64,000 nucleotides of DNA from Liolophura sinensis (GCF_032854445.1 NC_088301.1:56432512-56496511); one strand, 5' to 3'. Counted from the stretch's first letter, positions 1 to 12,835 are shown. Numbers and translations are program-made. The notes: a model not told the origin generated them from the letters alone.

Positions 1-386
1 TTGTCAAGAGAGAGCACTTATTGTGAGAATAAAGTACACAGAGTAAAATATTGGGTTCACCAAAATACTTTTTTTGTCTAGTGAGCATTTAAAATGCCTT
101 CGCCAGGGCGAAATTTGTTCTTTTACTCCTATACGTTACACATAACCATACCACATGTACATGTGTTGATAGATCAAATTGGAGTACAAGTACATGTTAA
201 TGACAGTTATTGCGATCCTGCAGCCTAATTATAATCAAGGCTGAATTTAACATATTTATGATGAAGAAGAATGATAAAGATACTTAAAAATAGATACATC
301 AAGATGCGATTTCGCAGTTCTACATTTTTAGTCAGGTAACTTTATTACTTGGATTAGGAATTAGTTAATATTCATATTACAGTTAC

Positions 387-459
387 CTGTCCCACTGTGT
401 TGGTAGAACGGTTTTCTTTCAATCTTGCTACCTTCAGCCACTGTGGTTCATTTTCATCC
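387..459 (-). CDS. isolated internal coding exon of an unidentified gene
   Basis: Read on the minus strand, an acceptor (ATTCAG) at 460-461 opens an exon that is clean for 24 codons after one phase base. It ends with CAG followed by a GTAACT donor at 386. The peptide begins DENEPQWLKVARLKENR and is basic and hydrophilic. The exon ends in phase 0, so the next exon must lie beyond the left edge. It sits downstream of the stop of the neighbouring minus-strand gene, so it is more likely part of a second gene in the same orientation than an extra exon of that one. I do not recognise the family. No convincing partner exon was found at 460-1048 or 1-386. The call rests on the paired splice sites and open frame only. 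Confidence 0.45.
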
Positions 460-1048
460 CTGAATAATAGAAATTGATTAATATCTAATATATAATTTTT
501 ACCTAAACAGCAAATACAACTGCAGGATACACCTGAGAAATATCAAATCATTCATGAAACAGACATATAGATAGAAATTCAAGGTGGTCTAAGGTACACA
601 TGGCTCCTATAAAAATATCTACTAAAATCTTTGGGGCAGGGAGCAATGAGACAGATTTTACAACATAGATCAAGCAAATGATAATACACAAATCTGTAAG
701 TTTCCAACAGTCCTTTCTCTCTATTGAAAAGCCACTTCTTTTCCTTTCTAAAGCCAAAAGTACATCTGAAGTAATAGATGTACATGTACTTGAATATAGT
801 TGGTATCCTTAAAAACAAAATGATCTATTTCAACAAGGAATAGCTATCATGTAAGGTTACAGCTCTAACTTATACAATTATTAAACCTATCAGTTTCAAC
901 TCAATATAATTAACCATTTTTTTTAAAAAAAGTCAAGATAATTAATTCTCAGATGAAGTGTCAACCTACAACTCTCCTTTCATTACCAGTAGTGGACTAA
1001 TGTCTAACTAAAGAAAAGACACAATAGATTCCATTTACATACTTATCA
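460..1048. other. intergenic stretch, no supported gene
   Basis: AT-rich sequence between the lone exon and the stop of the IHO1-like gene. It probably includes the 3' UTR of that gene. Short open frames exist on the minus strand, but none has paired splice sites or recognisable composition. Confidence 0.4.
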
Positions 1049-4000
1049 TTACCATGCTTTTGCTTTCCTTTTATTTGGATGATTTTTCCTTTCTTGCTGT
1101 TCACCTTCACCCATATCATAACTTCTCTCTAGAGGCCGCTTTTCTTCTTCACACATGGAGTCTTGTTGTCTCTTTGAGGATCTTGTAAGGTAGCGGGATG
1201 TTTGTTCAGGAGGTGTAGTTTTTGAAAATTTCTGCAGGTCTCTGGTTTGCTTCGATGGTCTCTGTGGATAAACAGTTCCTTCCTGTTTTTTCTGATTTTC
1301 TCTTTCTTGCTCCTTATTTGTAGTTGTCCTCATTACAGTACTATGGTTTGACATATTCTTTGATGAAGACTGTTGTGCCATTGGTGCAACTTTGGCCACA
1401 GGGGAAGGCTTAACTGTCCTAGATCTCTGGAAAAGTGTATTTGGATTCCATGGAGAACCTAATAAGTCCTTTTTGGAAGGCTGCACACCTTGCTCTGAGT
1501 AGTTATAGGGGGAAATATGAAATTCTGGTGAGCTGACAGTTATTCTTTCAACATCACATCCATACTCACTGTTTTCTTCATCTTCATCTTCACCTACTTG
1601 TGTGGGTTTAGGGCTGCACAGTGGGAGAGTCATCCATGTTCTTTTGGAGGTGTTCATAACCTTTGATCTTTGTTGCCTAGCTACATTAAGGGCTCCATTT
1701 TCAGACTGGTTTGAAACTACATGTAAGGATTTCACATTTGACACAATCTGCTTTATATTCTTTTCATTCTCAAACATCTGCTTTGTTAGCTCAGACTTTA
1801 TGAATCGCTGAAGCTCTAGTCTATGCCTATTACATGCCAACTCTATCTCCTGCCTCTGTTGAGATAAGAGCGAATTTGTCTCTCTCGAGGCATTTTTTAC
1901 ATTTTCCTCCAATGGTTGTCGCAAACAGCTCTCTACAGTCTTCGTTTGCTGGCGGTTATATTCTTGAAGTTGTTGTCTATAATAGTTCCCCAACTGGCTC
2001 TGTTTCACAGACAACTGATGCTGCACATTTGATAGCTCTGACAACAATCTGCAACACATAATAAACACAATAATGCTTTCTTGTGACAACTTCAAAATAG
2101 GTCTGATTCAATGGAGGCCTACAATTGCTGTAAGTCTATTTTCTTTTTATAAAAACTTTAAGATACAACGCAAATAAAGTTAATACCAAAAAAATGTTTA
2201 ATGAAAAATTATTCAGATGCAGCACCTGCTCCTTGAACTGGTTAGCAAGACAATTTCAGTCTTTCCCTGAACTAATATACAGACCTCTTTCATACCAATC
2301 TGATATAAAACTAATGTCAGGCCAAAGTGGGATTACCTAAAGCAAATCTTTGAACTTTTAAAACAGCAGTGCCCTCTACCTACTTAAATAACAAAATAAG
2401 CATTTTCAATATCAATGTAAATTATCATGAATAATCATAGCTGGCATTGATATTCAAGCAGGTAAAGGGCAATGCTGTTTTATTAGTTATAAGACATATT
2501 TTCCTTTGCAGAAGGCCAAAGAACCTGTCCTGCCAATATTATTTCTTAATTTTGTACAAAACAATAGTACAGATTACAAGCTGTAAGTCTGAAACATAAA
2601 AGTCAAAAATTCAATAATCTTTCTTTGGTAATACAGTATTCAAACTTGTTGGTAAGACACCACTGGACCCTTGCCTGCCAAAGATTTAAAAAATTTTGAA
2701 GTATGAACCTAGCTGGAACTGTAAAGTCCTTGGTATATGTCCAGACGGCAATCAGGAGAAGTTATATGTTGCTATCATACCTGGGATAGAATATGACATA
2801 TTGTGTCTCAGATCATACATACAAATAATACATATACATGTAATTTTAACCTTTTACCAACTTATATAATTTACACTATACGTTTTATGAATATAATAAA
2901 TTATAATATATGTATAAACATACAATATTATATTCAGAAATTCCATGCAAAAATTCCTTTCTTTAAAAACAATACTGAGGAAAGCATATCACGATTAATT
3001 GAACTCATACTTGTCCTCTAGGCCCTTCAGGAGATTCTGCTGTTCATTTAACATCTCTTTCTGAAACTCTGCATGGCCCTTTTCTTGATCAGCTTGCCAA
3101 GAAATTTGTTTGTCGTAGAGTTTCAGTTGTTCTGAGGTAACACTGAGTAGCTTCTGTAGCTTATCTTCTATAATATCCTGTTGTTGCATGTGACTGTTCT
3201 TCACTATCTCCATTATTTTCTCATTGTCCTGTTCCTTATTTTCCTTCAACTGATTTTTAAGTCCATTTATAATGGCATCTTTCTGAAAGGATACACAAGT
3301 GCAATAATGCACAATAATTGGGTGTAACTTCATACTTAAAAATTTCACAGACATATGAAGGCTAAGGAGTCCTTAGAGTGCATGTAGTGTGCCTCCTTGT
3401 TTCTCTCTGGAAGTTTGAAGATGAAATCTCAATATCAGTAAAAAATAAATCATTACCGTATAACCATTCAAATGCTCCTGACAAAACATATCAGCAGCAA
3501 ATTGTCTCAAAAACAATGATTGTGTGTGCAACTGTAAACTACCATCCCTAATTTTAACAAGCAATAACAGCTTTAACAGTTGGATAACAGCTTTAATTCT
3601 TATCTTAAATCTTTTTTGCAGCATGGGTATAAGTTGATGGCAACACGAATGTCTTGGGGTCATATGGTTAAGAAATTGCTACATGATACATGCATTCATT
3701 ACTAACATGAGCAGTAAAAAAAATATCACTCACTTTTGATAATTCTATATTCAATTGGTGGAGTTCTTGCTTTACTTTGTCCTGTTCACAAATTGCGGAA
3801 ATAATTTTTTCAGCATTTCTTTGGACCTCATCTGAAACTGATTAAATAGCCAAAGGTAATCTGTGTGTCAGAAATTACATGGATAAAATGAGACCACATG
3901 CATAAGTTCAGTACTTCAGAAAAAATCACACATGCCACTGGAGAATTAAATCAATAACTACATGGGTACGTATGCTTGACAAGTGATAATGTACATCAAC

Positions 4001-6417
4001 ACAAGTTCTATAATACTTACGTGCTTGTAAAGAAGTTGCTACATTCTCTTCGTTCTTCCCTTGTTTTGTCTCTAGACTATCCCTGAATGATTCTAAAGCA
4101 AATCTGACCTAAGCAAACATAAATCATACAGCTTAATAATGTTTACATTTACATCTGCCATCTAATGTATATTCAATCAAGCCTGAAAATTAATAAATCC
4201 ATACTTCCATAATGGATGCTTTTCTTATCAGTACTCTTCTTCAGCAACACAGCTAGTGTCAAACAGTCACATCATTATGGTATACTAAGCCACACATTAA
4301 TACAAGCCACTGGAATAAGAATACCTAGATTACTGAGTTAACATATGCAGCCAGTTCTCTAACCAATAGATGTAAAATATATGAGTAGTAAGAAGACAGA
4401 AATGTTTAACTTTATTGCTTAAACTTGTATTTACCGCTGACGAAGATTCACTGACGACAGACATCATATTCTGCATAAATTCTCTGAAGACAAAAAAAAA
4501 TAAAAAAATAGAGTACTGCCGAGAAGAGCATTTTCAAAGAGCCAATGAAAGTCTCTAGTACTGAATGTATAAATCTTTCACAGAATTTATACTTGCCTTC
4601 ACAAAAACTGCATGTAACCACTAATAGCCGGATTCCGAGTATAACATACCATTCATTTCACTGACATACATAATATGTTCATGTATCCTCAGGTTGACTT
4701 AATAATAAATAAAGGACAAGGAAAATAGGCAACAATTAGATGCGACAAAAAAAAGGGTATAACAGCAAAAGCATGCTTTGAGGTCAATCCAAGGCTTGCA
4801 CATGTAGATGTAGTACAATAACATGTAAGATACATTTTACTGATATGGCATTCAAATTAAGTAGAACAAGTTCAAATTAAGAATAGCTGCCACATCAGAC
4901 CCAACAAGACTTTGTGTTGTTTAGCACTCAGACCCCCATTCATTACATGAATGGCCCACATCAAAAGATAGGAAGTTTCAATTAGATGTAAAAAATTTTA
5001 TGAACAAACCAACGGGACTGATCTAGATTCTGACATATGCAGTTTACTGTGGCTTCCTACCTAGCTGAGAAACCTGGCCCACAAAGCGATCTTAGACGTA
5101 AGTCAAAATTGTAATCATTACATTTGGTATGTTCCTTTCTGTCATTCTAGCACAATAACTTACCAAGAGTTTACATTGTGAACCAATATTTTGACCTTGT
5201 TACATCAGAAATAACACTTTTAAAGTGATTTTAAGATCACTTCGTGATCCCAGGTACTGAGCTTTCAGGGCCTGGATTCCCCCTAAACCCCCTAAATTGA
5301 GTAAAGAGAGTAGTTGAGGTGCCTCAGCCAGCAAACATTAAGAAGTTTTGGGGGGGGGGGGGAATAAAAAACAAAAGAAAACGTTAGATGAGTGATTTTT
5401 TCCGGCTTTCTCTTATGATTTTAGTCACCAAAAATGCATCTCCACTGGCTGCTATTTGAAATAAAGCTTCCAAGGCCCATGGACTTGCTTAATTGGCTAG
5501 GACAGCAGTTCACCTGTCACAGCCAGAAAAGCTTAACGGCTATGGAAAAAAACCTATGAAAAAAGACTTATAATTTATCTCCTAAAAGTCGCTTAAAATG
5601 TATTCCAGGCTACCTGAACATTCACCTACTGTGGTGGGAAATATGTACATGTAGTAGGTCTGCTGTTTCTACACTGTACCAAAAATCATATAAAGTTCTG
5701 CTGCCCCTGGATATTTGATTTCTTATGAGCCTTATTCTGGGCTCAAAAATAACGGCTTCTTTTCTTTCTGAAAAGTGGACATACTCCCAGCCATCTAGGA
5801 TCTCAGAGCTTCTAAAGCCTAAAGGCTGCCACTGGACTAGGGTTGTAAGCCCTCCCTAAGAAAATTACTGACGTTACCTATGTAACCCATATGTGGTCAT
5901 ACATTTAGTTATAACCTGAATATAGAACAAATGAATTCTTAAACAAAGATAAGTTGTGATTTTCACAAATTAGACTGCACCTACCTATCTTCTCTCTCTC
6001 TTGCTTTTGACCTCTGTAAATCTTGTTGGCTAGAGGGTAAATTTCCCTCTAGCTTGAAGATAGAGCCCCTGGAAGAGTATTTCTGGAACATCCTTCGTCC
6101 AGGTGACTAAAATACAAAGAATATAAATTTACTAAGATCCAAACACTCTACTTTACTTATGAAGTAAATAATCACATCATATCAATGATCACTGACTTTC
6201 ACTTTAGAATTTTTTTCTAACAATGCTTACAGGGTTTATAGAATTGCTTACATTCCAACTGAATTTGAAAAATATCCCACATGTACATAGATTACATACA
6301 TAAATATCTGGCTGCGAGAGTGATCCAATGCATGGCTGAGACTGAGAGTCTTGAAATCCTGATTCACCACGTAAATAATCTGAAGTACCCTGACTGGAAC
6401 TGTCTTGGCTTCCTTGT
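1049..6417 (-). CDS. IHO1: IHO1 (CCDC36)-like meiotic coiled-coil protein, seven visible coding exons, N terminus missing
   Basis: Exons in transcription order: 6417-6300, 6106-5985, 4483-4435, 4108-4021, 3831-3734, 3282-3011, 2048-1049 (stop TAA at 1049-1051). All junctions are GT/AG and all phases agree, giving 581 visible residues; the human protein is about 590. The first visible exon is rich in S, Q and D (SDYLRGESGFQDSQSQP), like the N-terminal Ser/Gln segment of vertebrate IHO1. It is followed by a conserved-looking MFQKY segment, then a long coiled coil (about residues 70-300, with runs such as LNIELSKKDAIINGLKNQL). The tail is low-complexity, basic and acidic, and ends KRKAKAW. IHO1 family proteins (Mer2 and Rec15 in fungi) assemble with REC114-MEI4 on meiotic chromosome axes, bind HORMAD1 and promote SPO11 breaks. 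Identity is inferred from layout, short motifs and the neighbouring CIMIP7 gene. A different coiled-coil protein remains possible. One or more 5' exons lie upstream; the incoming phase requires two bases. Confidence 0.62.
3354..3410 (-). mobile_element. fragment of second tRNA-derived SINE family (intronic)
   Basis: The phrase around GGAGTCCTTAGAGTGCAT followed by TGCCTCCTTGTT recurs at about 58973-59010 inside a fuller copy. This is only the end distal to the tRNA-like head. It lies in the intron between exons 3734-3831 and 3011-3282 of the IHO1-like gene. Confidence 0.5.
5344..5363. repeat. poly-G run in intron
   Basis: A run of about fourteen G residues follows a short TT-rich stretch within the long intron 4484-5984 of the IHO1-like gene. 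Such runs are prone to length error in sequencing. Confidence 0.8.
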
Positions 6418-6432
6418 CTGCAATTAATTGAT

Positions 6433-6490
6433 TGATTTATTGATTGAATCGGATGAATGTTTAACACCTTCGAAGAATATTTAATTACTT
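6433..6490 (-). mobile_element. diverged SINE 3'-end fragment
   Basis: A TGATTGATTTATTGATTG tail is followed by a degenerate GTTTAACACC...GAATATTT block. This matches the 3' end of the common SINE in inverted orientation (consensus GTTTTACGCCGTACTCAAGAATATTTCAC). It lies directly upstream of the first visible IHO1-like exon. Confidence 0.45.
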
Positions 6491-6799
6491 ATAGGGTGGC
6501 AATCAGAACCATGACACAATACTGGAGCACTCTGAGTAAACCACCTGTCTTTGGCAGTAACTCTTTCCCACTTGCATCACAAAAATTTTCACCCACAGAA
6601 CGAGATCAATGTGTATGCCATTTTTCAGTTATGCAAATGATCTCCAATATGTGATAACCCATGAAAAAGGCCCTGATGAGCACAGCTGACCACTTGTTGC
6701 CACCAAGGCCCCAAGAACAGTAAATCAGGGGAATGTCTACACCTCTGATTGAACCAACACATCTAGTGCATCCAAAGTATAACCACCAGCCCAAGACTG

Positions 6800-7190
6800 A
6801 AATTACAAGTCTTACAAATATTATTTATTATAGGTACCTGCCAATGTGGTTATAAATTCAGTCTTCACCCCGAAAATAGATACCTGAAATAGGTATATCT
6901 TTATGTATGTATGTATCTTTATCAGACATTTGACAATCATGATCCTCAGTCAAAGAAAGGAAAATAGCAACCATGTCTTCAGGGAAATTATGTTATATTA
7001 TGGCTTTAATTTGGATAAAATTATCATGGTGACTGAAAACAAAGCCAACTAGTTATCCAAGGCCTTGTACACAAACAAGACACTCTTCTTCCTATGAACA
7101 CAGTCTTACTGCATACAGACCATTAATGATGTGTCCCATTTGGGAAAAGAAAGTTAGTCTTGAGATCTGATACAGTGTAAATTTTTCAAA
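6800..7190. other. non-coding stretch, nothing recognised
   Basis: AT-rich sequence with a short ATGT microsatellite near 6904. No open frame with splice sites is evident. It is probably intronic to, or upstream of, the IHO1-like gene. Confidence 0.4.
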
Positions 7191-7194
7191 TCTG

Positions 7195-7610
7195 AGAAAG
7201 CTCTGATGTTATTACAAAATTTTGTTCGGTAAAGGATGGCCCTAAACCCACATCAGAGGGCATTCCATTTAAAAACATGATGCAGTTATCTAACCTTGTC
7301 AAAAATGTCAAGGCCGTGAGTACAGCCGTTTGCTTTGAGCATCACCCAGGAATTTCTGTCCCACACAGCCCAGGAAATAACAGATTGCCATCGTGCTTAA
7401 GAGAAACCAATAGACGAATATATAAGGGACATAAGCATCTGTAAGCGACTTACGGTCGTGTAAACGTTATTGATAGATGATTTTTGCCTCAAACACCGTG
7501 AAACATCGTCGGCTACGGCATCAGGTTTTTAAATGGAGCATGCTCTGACGCTGGTTTGGGGTCATCCATAGCCCAACAAAATTTTGCCAAACCTAATGTG
7601 AGAGCAATTT
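7195..7610. repeat. inverted repeat pair, arms about 85-95 bp
   Basis: The left arm (about 7200-7275, with CATTCCATTTAAAAACATGATG) is the reverse complement of the right arm (about 7515-7605, with CATCAGGTTTTTAAATGGAGCATG). The spacer is about 240 bp. A related sequence occurs once at 38816-38865, upstream of a SINE 3' end. So the arms are probably copies of an interspersed repeat inserted in opposite orientations, or a small foldback element. Confidence 0.6.
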
Positions 7611-8169
7611 TTAACTAAATTTTCCAGTGATATAAGTAGCATGCTGGGCCCCATTAATTTATTTGTGCACAGTCTTTCTTTTAAATGTTTTATTTATATC
7701 TATGTATTTTTGCAGGCATATTGGTGTTGCTGTGCCATGTGGTCTCGCACCACAGCTAGTTTGCAAACTGTTACAGTATATATAAATCGTACAATTTCAT
7801 AAACAGAATTAAGACCATGCACAAGAATCAACACTTAAAAGACATTGCATGCTAGAATAAATCAAATTTCTCTCATCAACCCATGCACACGCTTTTTACC
7901 ATCAGGAGAGAAAATCTGAACCACTGGCCCCTGTGTCTTTCACATGGGTAACTGACATTCTGGGCTGGCTCATACACACATGCCTATCATCTGACAAAGC
8001 ATGCAGAATAGTCTGGAAGAGCAGCAGAGGTTTATCGGTCAGGTCACATACGAAAGGTTTGACACACTGAACCTACAGAAGCATGTTAAAAGGTCAAAAT
8101 GGTGATTCTTAAGTGTGGCATCTGTGCACAACCCTCCAGGGGTGTAGATGGAAAGTACCCCAAAACAAA

Positions 8170-8900
8170 TTTTATCGGTCACAAACGCGTACCAGGATGA
8201 AAGTCATTTTATACATTCCTCAAGACAACCTGATCACTGAAAGTTCATTCTTAAGTTCCCTGCCCATGCATAAAGCCACTTAAGAACCGTCCAATTCACG
8301 CTAATTATGGTTTTTATCGGTCATGTTGCTAACAAGGAACTTTTTTTTACCAAAAGATATCCTGAGATGTGCTAATTATAAATGGTAATTCTTAAGTTCC
8401 AACTCCATGCTAAAACCATTAAAGAATGGGTCAAAGGTCAATATTTGGGCTAAATTACTTTCAAACAAGGGTATCGCTCACAACTGAGTATGAGGATGAA
8501 ACTTATTTTATACATTCCTCAAGACAACCTGAAAACTAAAACCCAATTCTTAAATTCCTAGGTCATGCCCTCAGCCACTTAAGGAGAGCCCAATCAACGC
8601 TAATTATGGGTTTTATCGGTCATGTTGTGTACAAGAAATTTCCTGTATCAAAAGATACCCTAACATGTGCTACTTATAGAATGGTAATTCTTAAGTTCCA
8701 ACTCCATGCTAAAAACCATTTAAGAACAGGGCAAAGGTCAATATTTTGGCTAAATTACATGAAAACAAAGGCACTGATCATGATTATGAGGATGAAACTT
8801 ATTTTATATATTCCTCATGACAACCCGATTATTAATGACCAATTCTTAACTGTTCAGCTTATGTACTAAACCACCAATTAACGCCAATTATGATTTTACT
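8170..8900 (+). repeat. about 297-bp tandem repeat, roughly 2.5-3 copies
   Basis: The landmark AGGATGA recurs at 8194, 8493 and 8789, giving spacings of 299 and 296 bp. Blocks CGCTAATTATGG...TTTATCGGTCATGTTG and GGTAATTCTTAAGTTCC repeat in register. The array lies in the left arm of the foldback element. Confidence 0.7.
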
Positions 8901-9499
8901 GTTTCATGTCGAATACGTGAATTATTGTTGGACGAAAAATACTATTGAAGTTTCCACATGCACATATACACTTAAGAACACATAAAAAGGTATCTACCAA
9001 CCAAGGCAGCAGGACTGCCGTTCTAAGTTTGCAGCTGATAGACTAGATTTTTAAATTCATGCATTTACATGTAGCTAACTTCTACTTAGTAATACAACAT
9101 AATTCGTGCTGTCTGTGCTCTGGAGGAGTGCTGACGTTCGCCAGGCGCTTGACAAACCGTAGGACTTAAAGCAGCAGCCTAAACAGTGGCATCTTAATGG
9201 AACATGAGTCAACACTTTAATGCAATGAGCCAGTCACTGAAGAACCACCTAATTAACGCTTTTCTAACATAAGTTGGTAATGTCAGGTACGCAGGTGTAC
9301 TTGTGCAACAAGACGCATCAGGATATGGTCATTATAAGAAGGTAATTCTTAATGTCTTCAATCCTTTGATCTGATTGGCTTATAATAATGGATCAGAATA
9401 AATGAAATGGCTGAAATTATTTTCTGAAAAGGGATAATCACAATAACCCAATTGGGTGTACATGATTAAAAGTCGCTTTTTTTTAAAACAAAATCTGAA

Positions 9500-10978
9500 C
9501 AGAAAAAAACAAGAAGACTGCCGTTACTGTTGAATGTCAGATGCACTTGGAATTATTTTTGGACATCATTGCCTGTGTCATTTCTGGGAAATGATAGCTT
9601 GATGTTACTCCTCATAGTTTTCATAGTGTTCTACCTTCTACACAGAAACAAGATCGCGTTCCAACCCTAACATGCAAACACAAGCTACACAGTAACATGT
9701 CATTCTGAAAAATGTATTAACAACAATCGGAAACAATATGACAATAGTTTAATATGACAAAATATTCTCCTGAAGATTCACTTCACTTATTTCAGAGCTA
9801 GGAACAGAAAAATATTTATTATCTGAATGGGACTCAAGCAGAAGATTAGGAAAAACGTCTCGGCCTAGGTTTCCTTCGCTTGACAAGTCTTCTAGGGGGC
9901 ATGTAATTTGCTGCTTTTTATGCATTTATATGAGGAGTTAAAATAAAACTCTAACTTAGATAAACTTAGAAACTTATTTCACCTGTTATGTGTGACTATT
10001 TGCCAGCTATCACTCAGCCGTCACAGCCCTTTTTTTCTCTCTCTGTACCTTTCAATAATATTCCTATTCATCTGATAACCAGACTTCATCTGATGTCTTT
10101 CCTCGTCATGCGAATCATGTTGTTTTCAGTCTGGAACCACTGTGTTCGGGAACCATACTTTATTATTGTTGCCAAGAAATTTTTCAGACATGTTATTGTG
10201 CAGCTTGTTTTTGCATGTTGGAGTTGGAACTGTTCTTGGCAAAGGTAGTGTAAACCCCCAGGTCAGATCTGCCCAAACCTCCAGGCCAGATCTGCTCTGG
10301 GTGTTCACTAGTAAGCTAGTCACATCAGTAACCAAGCCTTACGCTTGTGGGGAAGTGCCCATGGCCTGAGACGGGGTGGAATGTCACATGACCTCCACAC
10401 CCCAGCCTTGCCATGCGGCCCTTTGTTTTAGCCCCACTCCCTCCAAGACAGCTGAGCAGTCAAGACATATTTTGCCAAGATCACAGCCAGTCTTCATTCA
10501 TACATTTCACCCAGGTGCTGTACCATCTTGACTGCCAGACGTTACCCTCTAGGCTGCTTCTCCTTGTGAGTCCCTCAGCGGGAACACTGTCCAAACTCAG
10601 AAGGAAGGAAGGAAGGAAGGAAGGGAAGAAACATATTTACAGATGCTCCTACTTTTATGCTGATTACCTCTGTCTCACATAATAAATTCTCAGGCTGTGG
10701 CACTTGTGAAAACCCACCAGAGCATTTGCGTTCTTCGTCCAGCATATATTTAACACTTGTTCCCCCAAAAGCCAGTCACGTGTCCACCCGACAACGTAAG
10801 ATAGTCTCGCAGGAGATTCAACCGCAGACAAACAGGTCTTACAGTAGGAAGGTAAAACAAATAAATCCACGAGGATTAGCCTTAAGCTCTCCAGAAAAGA
10901 CACATGCAATAATGTCCAAAAACAATTCTAATGTAATGTATGTTACATTCAAAAATCATTGCAGACTTCTCATTTCTT
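9500..10978. other. spacer of the foldback element, no supported gene
   Basis: Non-repetitive sequence between the inverted arms. Open frames of up to 107 codons occur, but they lack splice sites or recognisable motifs. It contains an AAGG microsatellite at about 10600. Confidence 0.4.
10600..10627 (+). repeat. (AAGG)n microsatellite
   Basis: About six consecutive GGAA/AAGG units are visible. Confidence 0.85.
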
Positions 10979-12835
10979 AAGTTCAGATCTTTTTTGTTTT
11001 TTAAAAAGCGACTTTCATGCACGTACCTGATTGGGTCATTCTGAAATGCTCCATCTTTTCCTTTCCAGAAAATAATTTCAGCCATTTCATTTATTCTGAT
11101 CCATTCTTAAGCCATTTATAACAAAGGATTGAAGACATTAAGAATTACCATTTTATAGTGACCATATCCTGATGCATCTTGTTGCACAAGTTCACCTGTG
11201 TAACAGACATTACCTACTTATGACAGAAAAGCGTTAATTAGGTGGTTCTTCAGTGGTTGGCTCATTATATTAAAGTGTTGACTCGTGTTTCAATCAAGGT
11301 CGCACTGTTTAAGCCGCTTTAAGTCCTACAGTTTGTCAGGCACCTGGTGAAGGTCGGCACTCCTCTGGAGCATGAAGAGCACGAAATCGTAATATTAAAT
11401 ACAAGTCAGCTAAATGCATGAATTTAGAAATCTAGTCCTTTAGCTGCAAACTTTAGAATGACAGTCCTGCTTTTTTGGTCGGTAGATAACTTTTGATGTG
11501 TTCTTAAGTGTATAGGTACATGTTGGAACTTCATTAGCATTTTAAAATCAGTCCATGTCAAAGTACCTTTTCGTCCAAAAATCAATCTCTTACTCGACAT
11601 GGGAAAAAATCCCATTCGATGTTAATTATTGTGTATTTCTTTCAGAGAGTTGTCAAAATTCAGCTGTCTGTAGTCATTCTCAGTCATTCTCGCTACCAAA
11701 ATTGGATATCGCTACACATGGATATGTTTGAAGTTCATATTTTTGCTGGGAAATGGAAGTTAGAACACTATTCCTAATTCATAATGTTAAAGTCCATGTG
11801 CTCGGTTCAACTAAAAGAAGCCATTTCCTCGGGTGATGTCACAATTATTTTAAAAAAGTGGCATACTTGGTATTGGGTGGAGTTCATCATGTTTTAAAGG
11901 AGGTTGACACCAGCTACCTAAACTGCTGTCAACTTTAGTGTAAACCTTGTTTCTAACACTACCATACTTGCAGTCGTTCACACATTTTAATATAACTTTA
12001 ATAAATGAATTTTACTTTATTCTATGTAGTATATGATCTCACAGCAACATACTTTTTATAGATGGATATTTGAAAATATCCTAAAAGCAATGAAGTTATT
12101 TGCAGAGACAGTGGTGCAGGCTCAGTTATTGGATGGTGTTTGTTCTAACCATTTGCTAGTGCAGCCATCGTAAAACAAAATACTCTTTGTCCATTGTCCA
12201 GTATTCACCTTGTTTTTGAATATTTATAAGGTCACCCGCGACAATGAGTTCTTGGTGCCAAAACTAAGCTTATGGAGTTTAACATTATGAATTAGAAAAT
12301 GTATTCAAACTGCAATTTCTTTATAATAACATGGACGTCCAACATTTCAATGTGTTGAGCTTGGCTTGTCATATGACACCGACTAAAGACCATCCCTAAA
12401 GAAACAGACATGAGTACTGGCTTAGTACATAAGCTGAACACTCAGGAAATGGTTTATAGTGATCAGGCTGTCTTGACTCGTGCTCAGTTGTGACCGATAC
12501 TCTTGTTTTTCACTTATGATTCTGTACGTTCAATGTGTCAAACCTTTCGTACGCGACCTGACCGATAAACCTCTGCTAGCCCTCGAACTAGGACCTGCAT
12601 CACTACATGTACGCATTAACAACTAGGTCTACATGTACAAACTTTATCAAAATACATGTATAATTTAAATGTCACCTGAGTGGATAGCTGAACAGATCCC
12701 TTGTTGAAATCTGGTTGGAAAGCATGCTTATAACTTGTATGCAGCTTTAGATCTTTTCAAGTCCAGTTAATGCGCTGAAAGTGAAATGTAGAAAACTGAG
12801 AGCCGGTACAAAATGAAAATCTCACGTAAAGTTCA

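Larger units (their letters stand above)
8023..12577. mobile_element. 4.55-kb foldback (long inverted repeat) element
   Basis: The outer ends are matching inverted sequences: AGCAGAGGTTTATCGGTC at 8023 and its complement ending at 12577. The homology continues inward in blocks. 9200-9500 pairs with 10979-11290, and 9000-9100 pairs with 11400-11520. 8850-8872 pairs with 12420-12445, and 8023-8080 pairs with 12520-12577. The central spacer is about 9500-10980. The left arm contains a threefold tandem repeat. The right arm lacks most of that and carries about 790 bp (11630-12415) with no left-arm match. No transposase was seen, so this is most likely a non-autonomous foldback-type element or an inverted duplication. 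No clear target-site duplication was found. Confidence 0.65.

Noticed and set aside
10882-11085. Minus-strand frame starting MAEIIFWKG
   Set aside because: It lies in an arm of the foldback element and is not preserved in the opposite arm.
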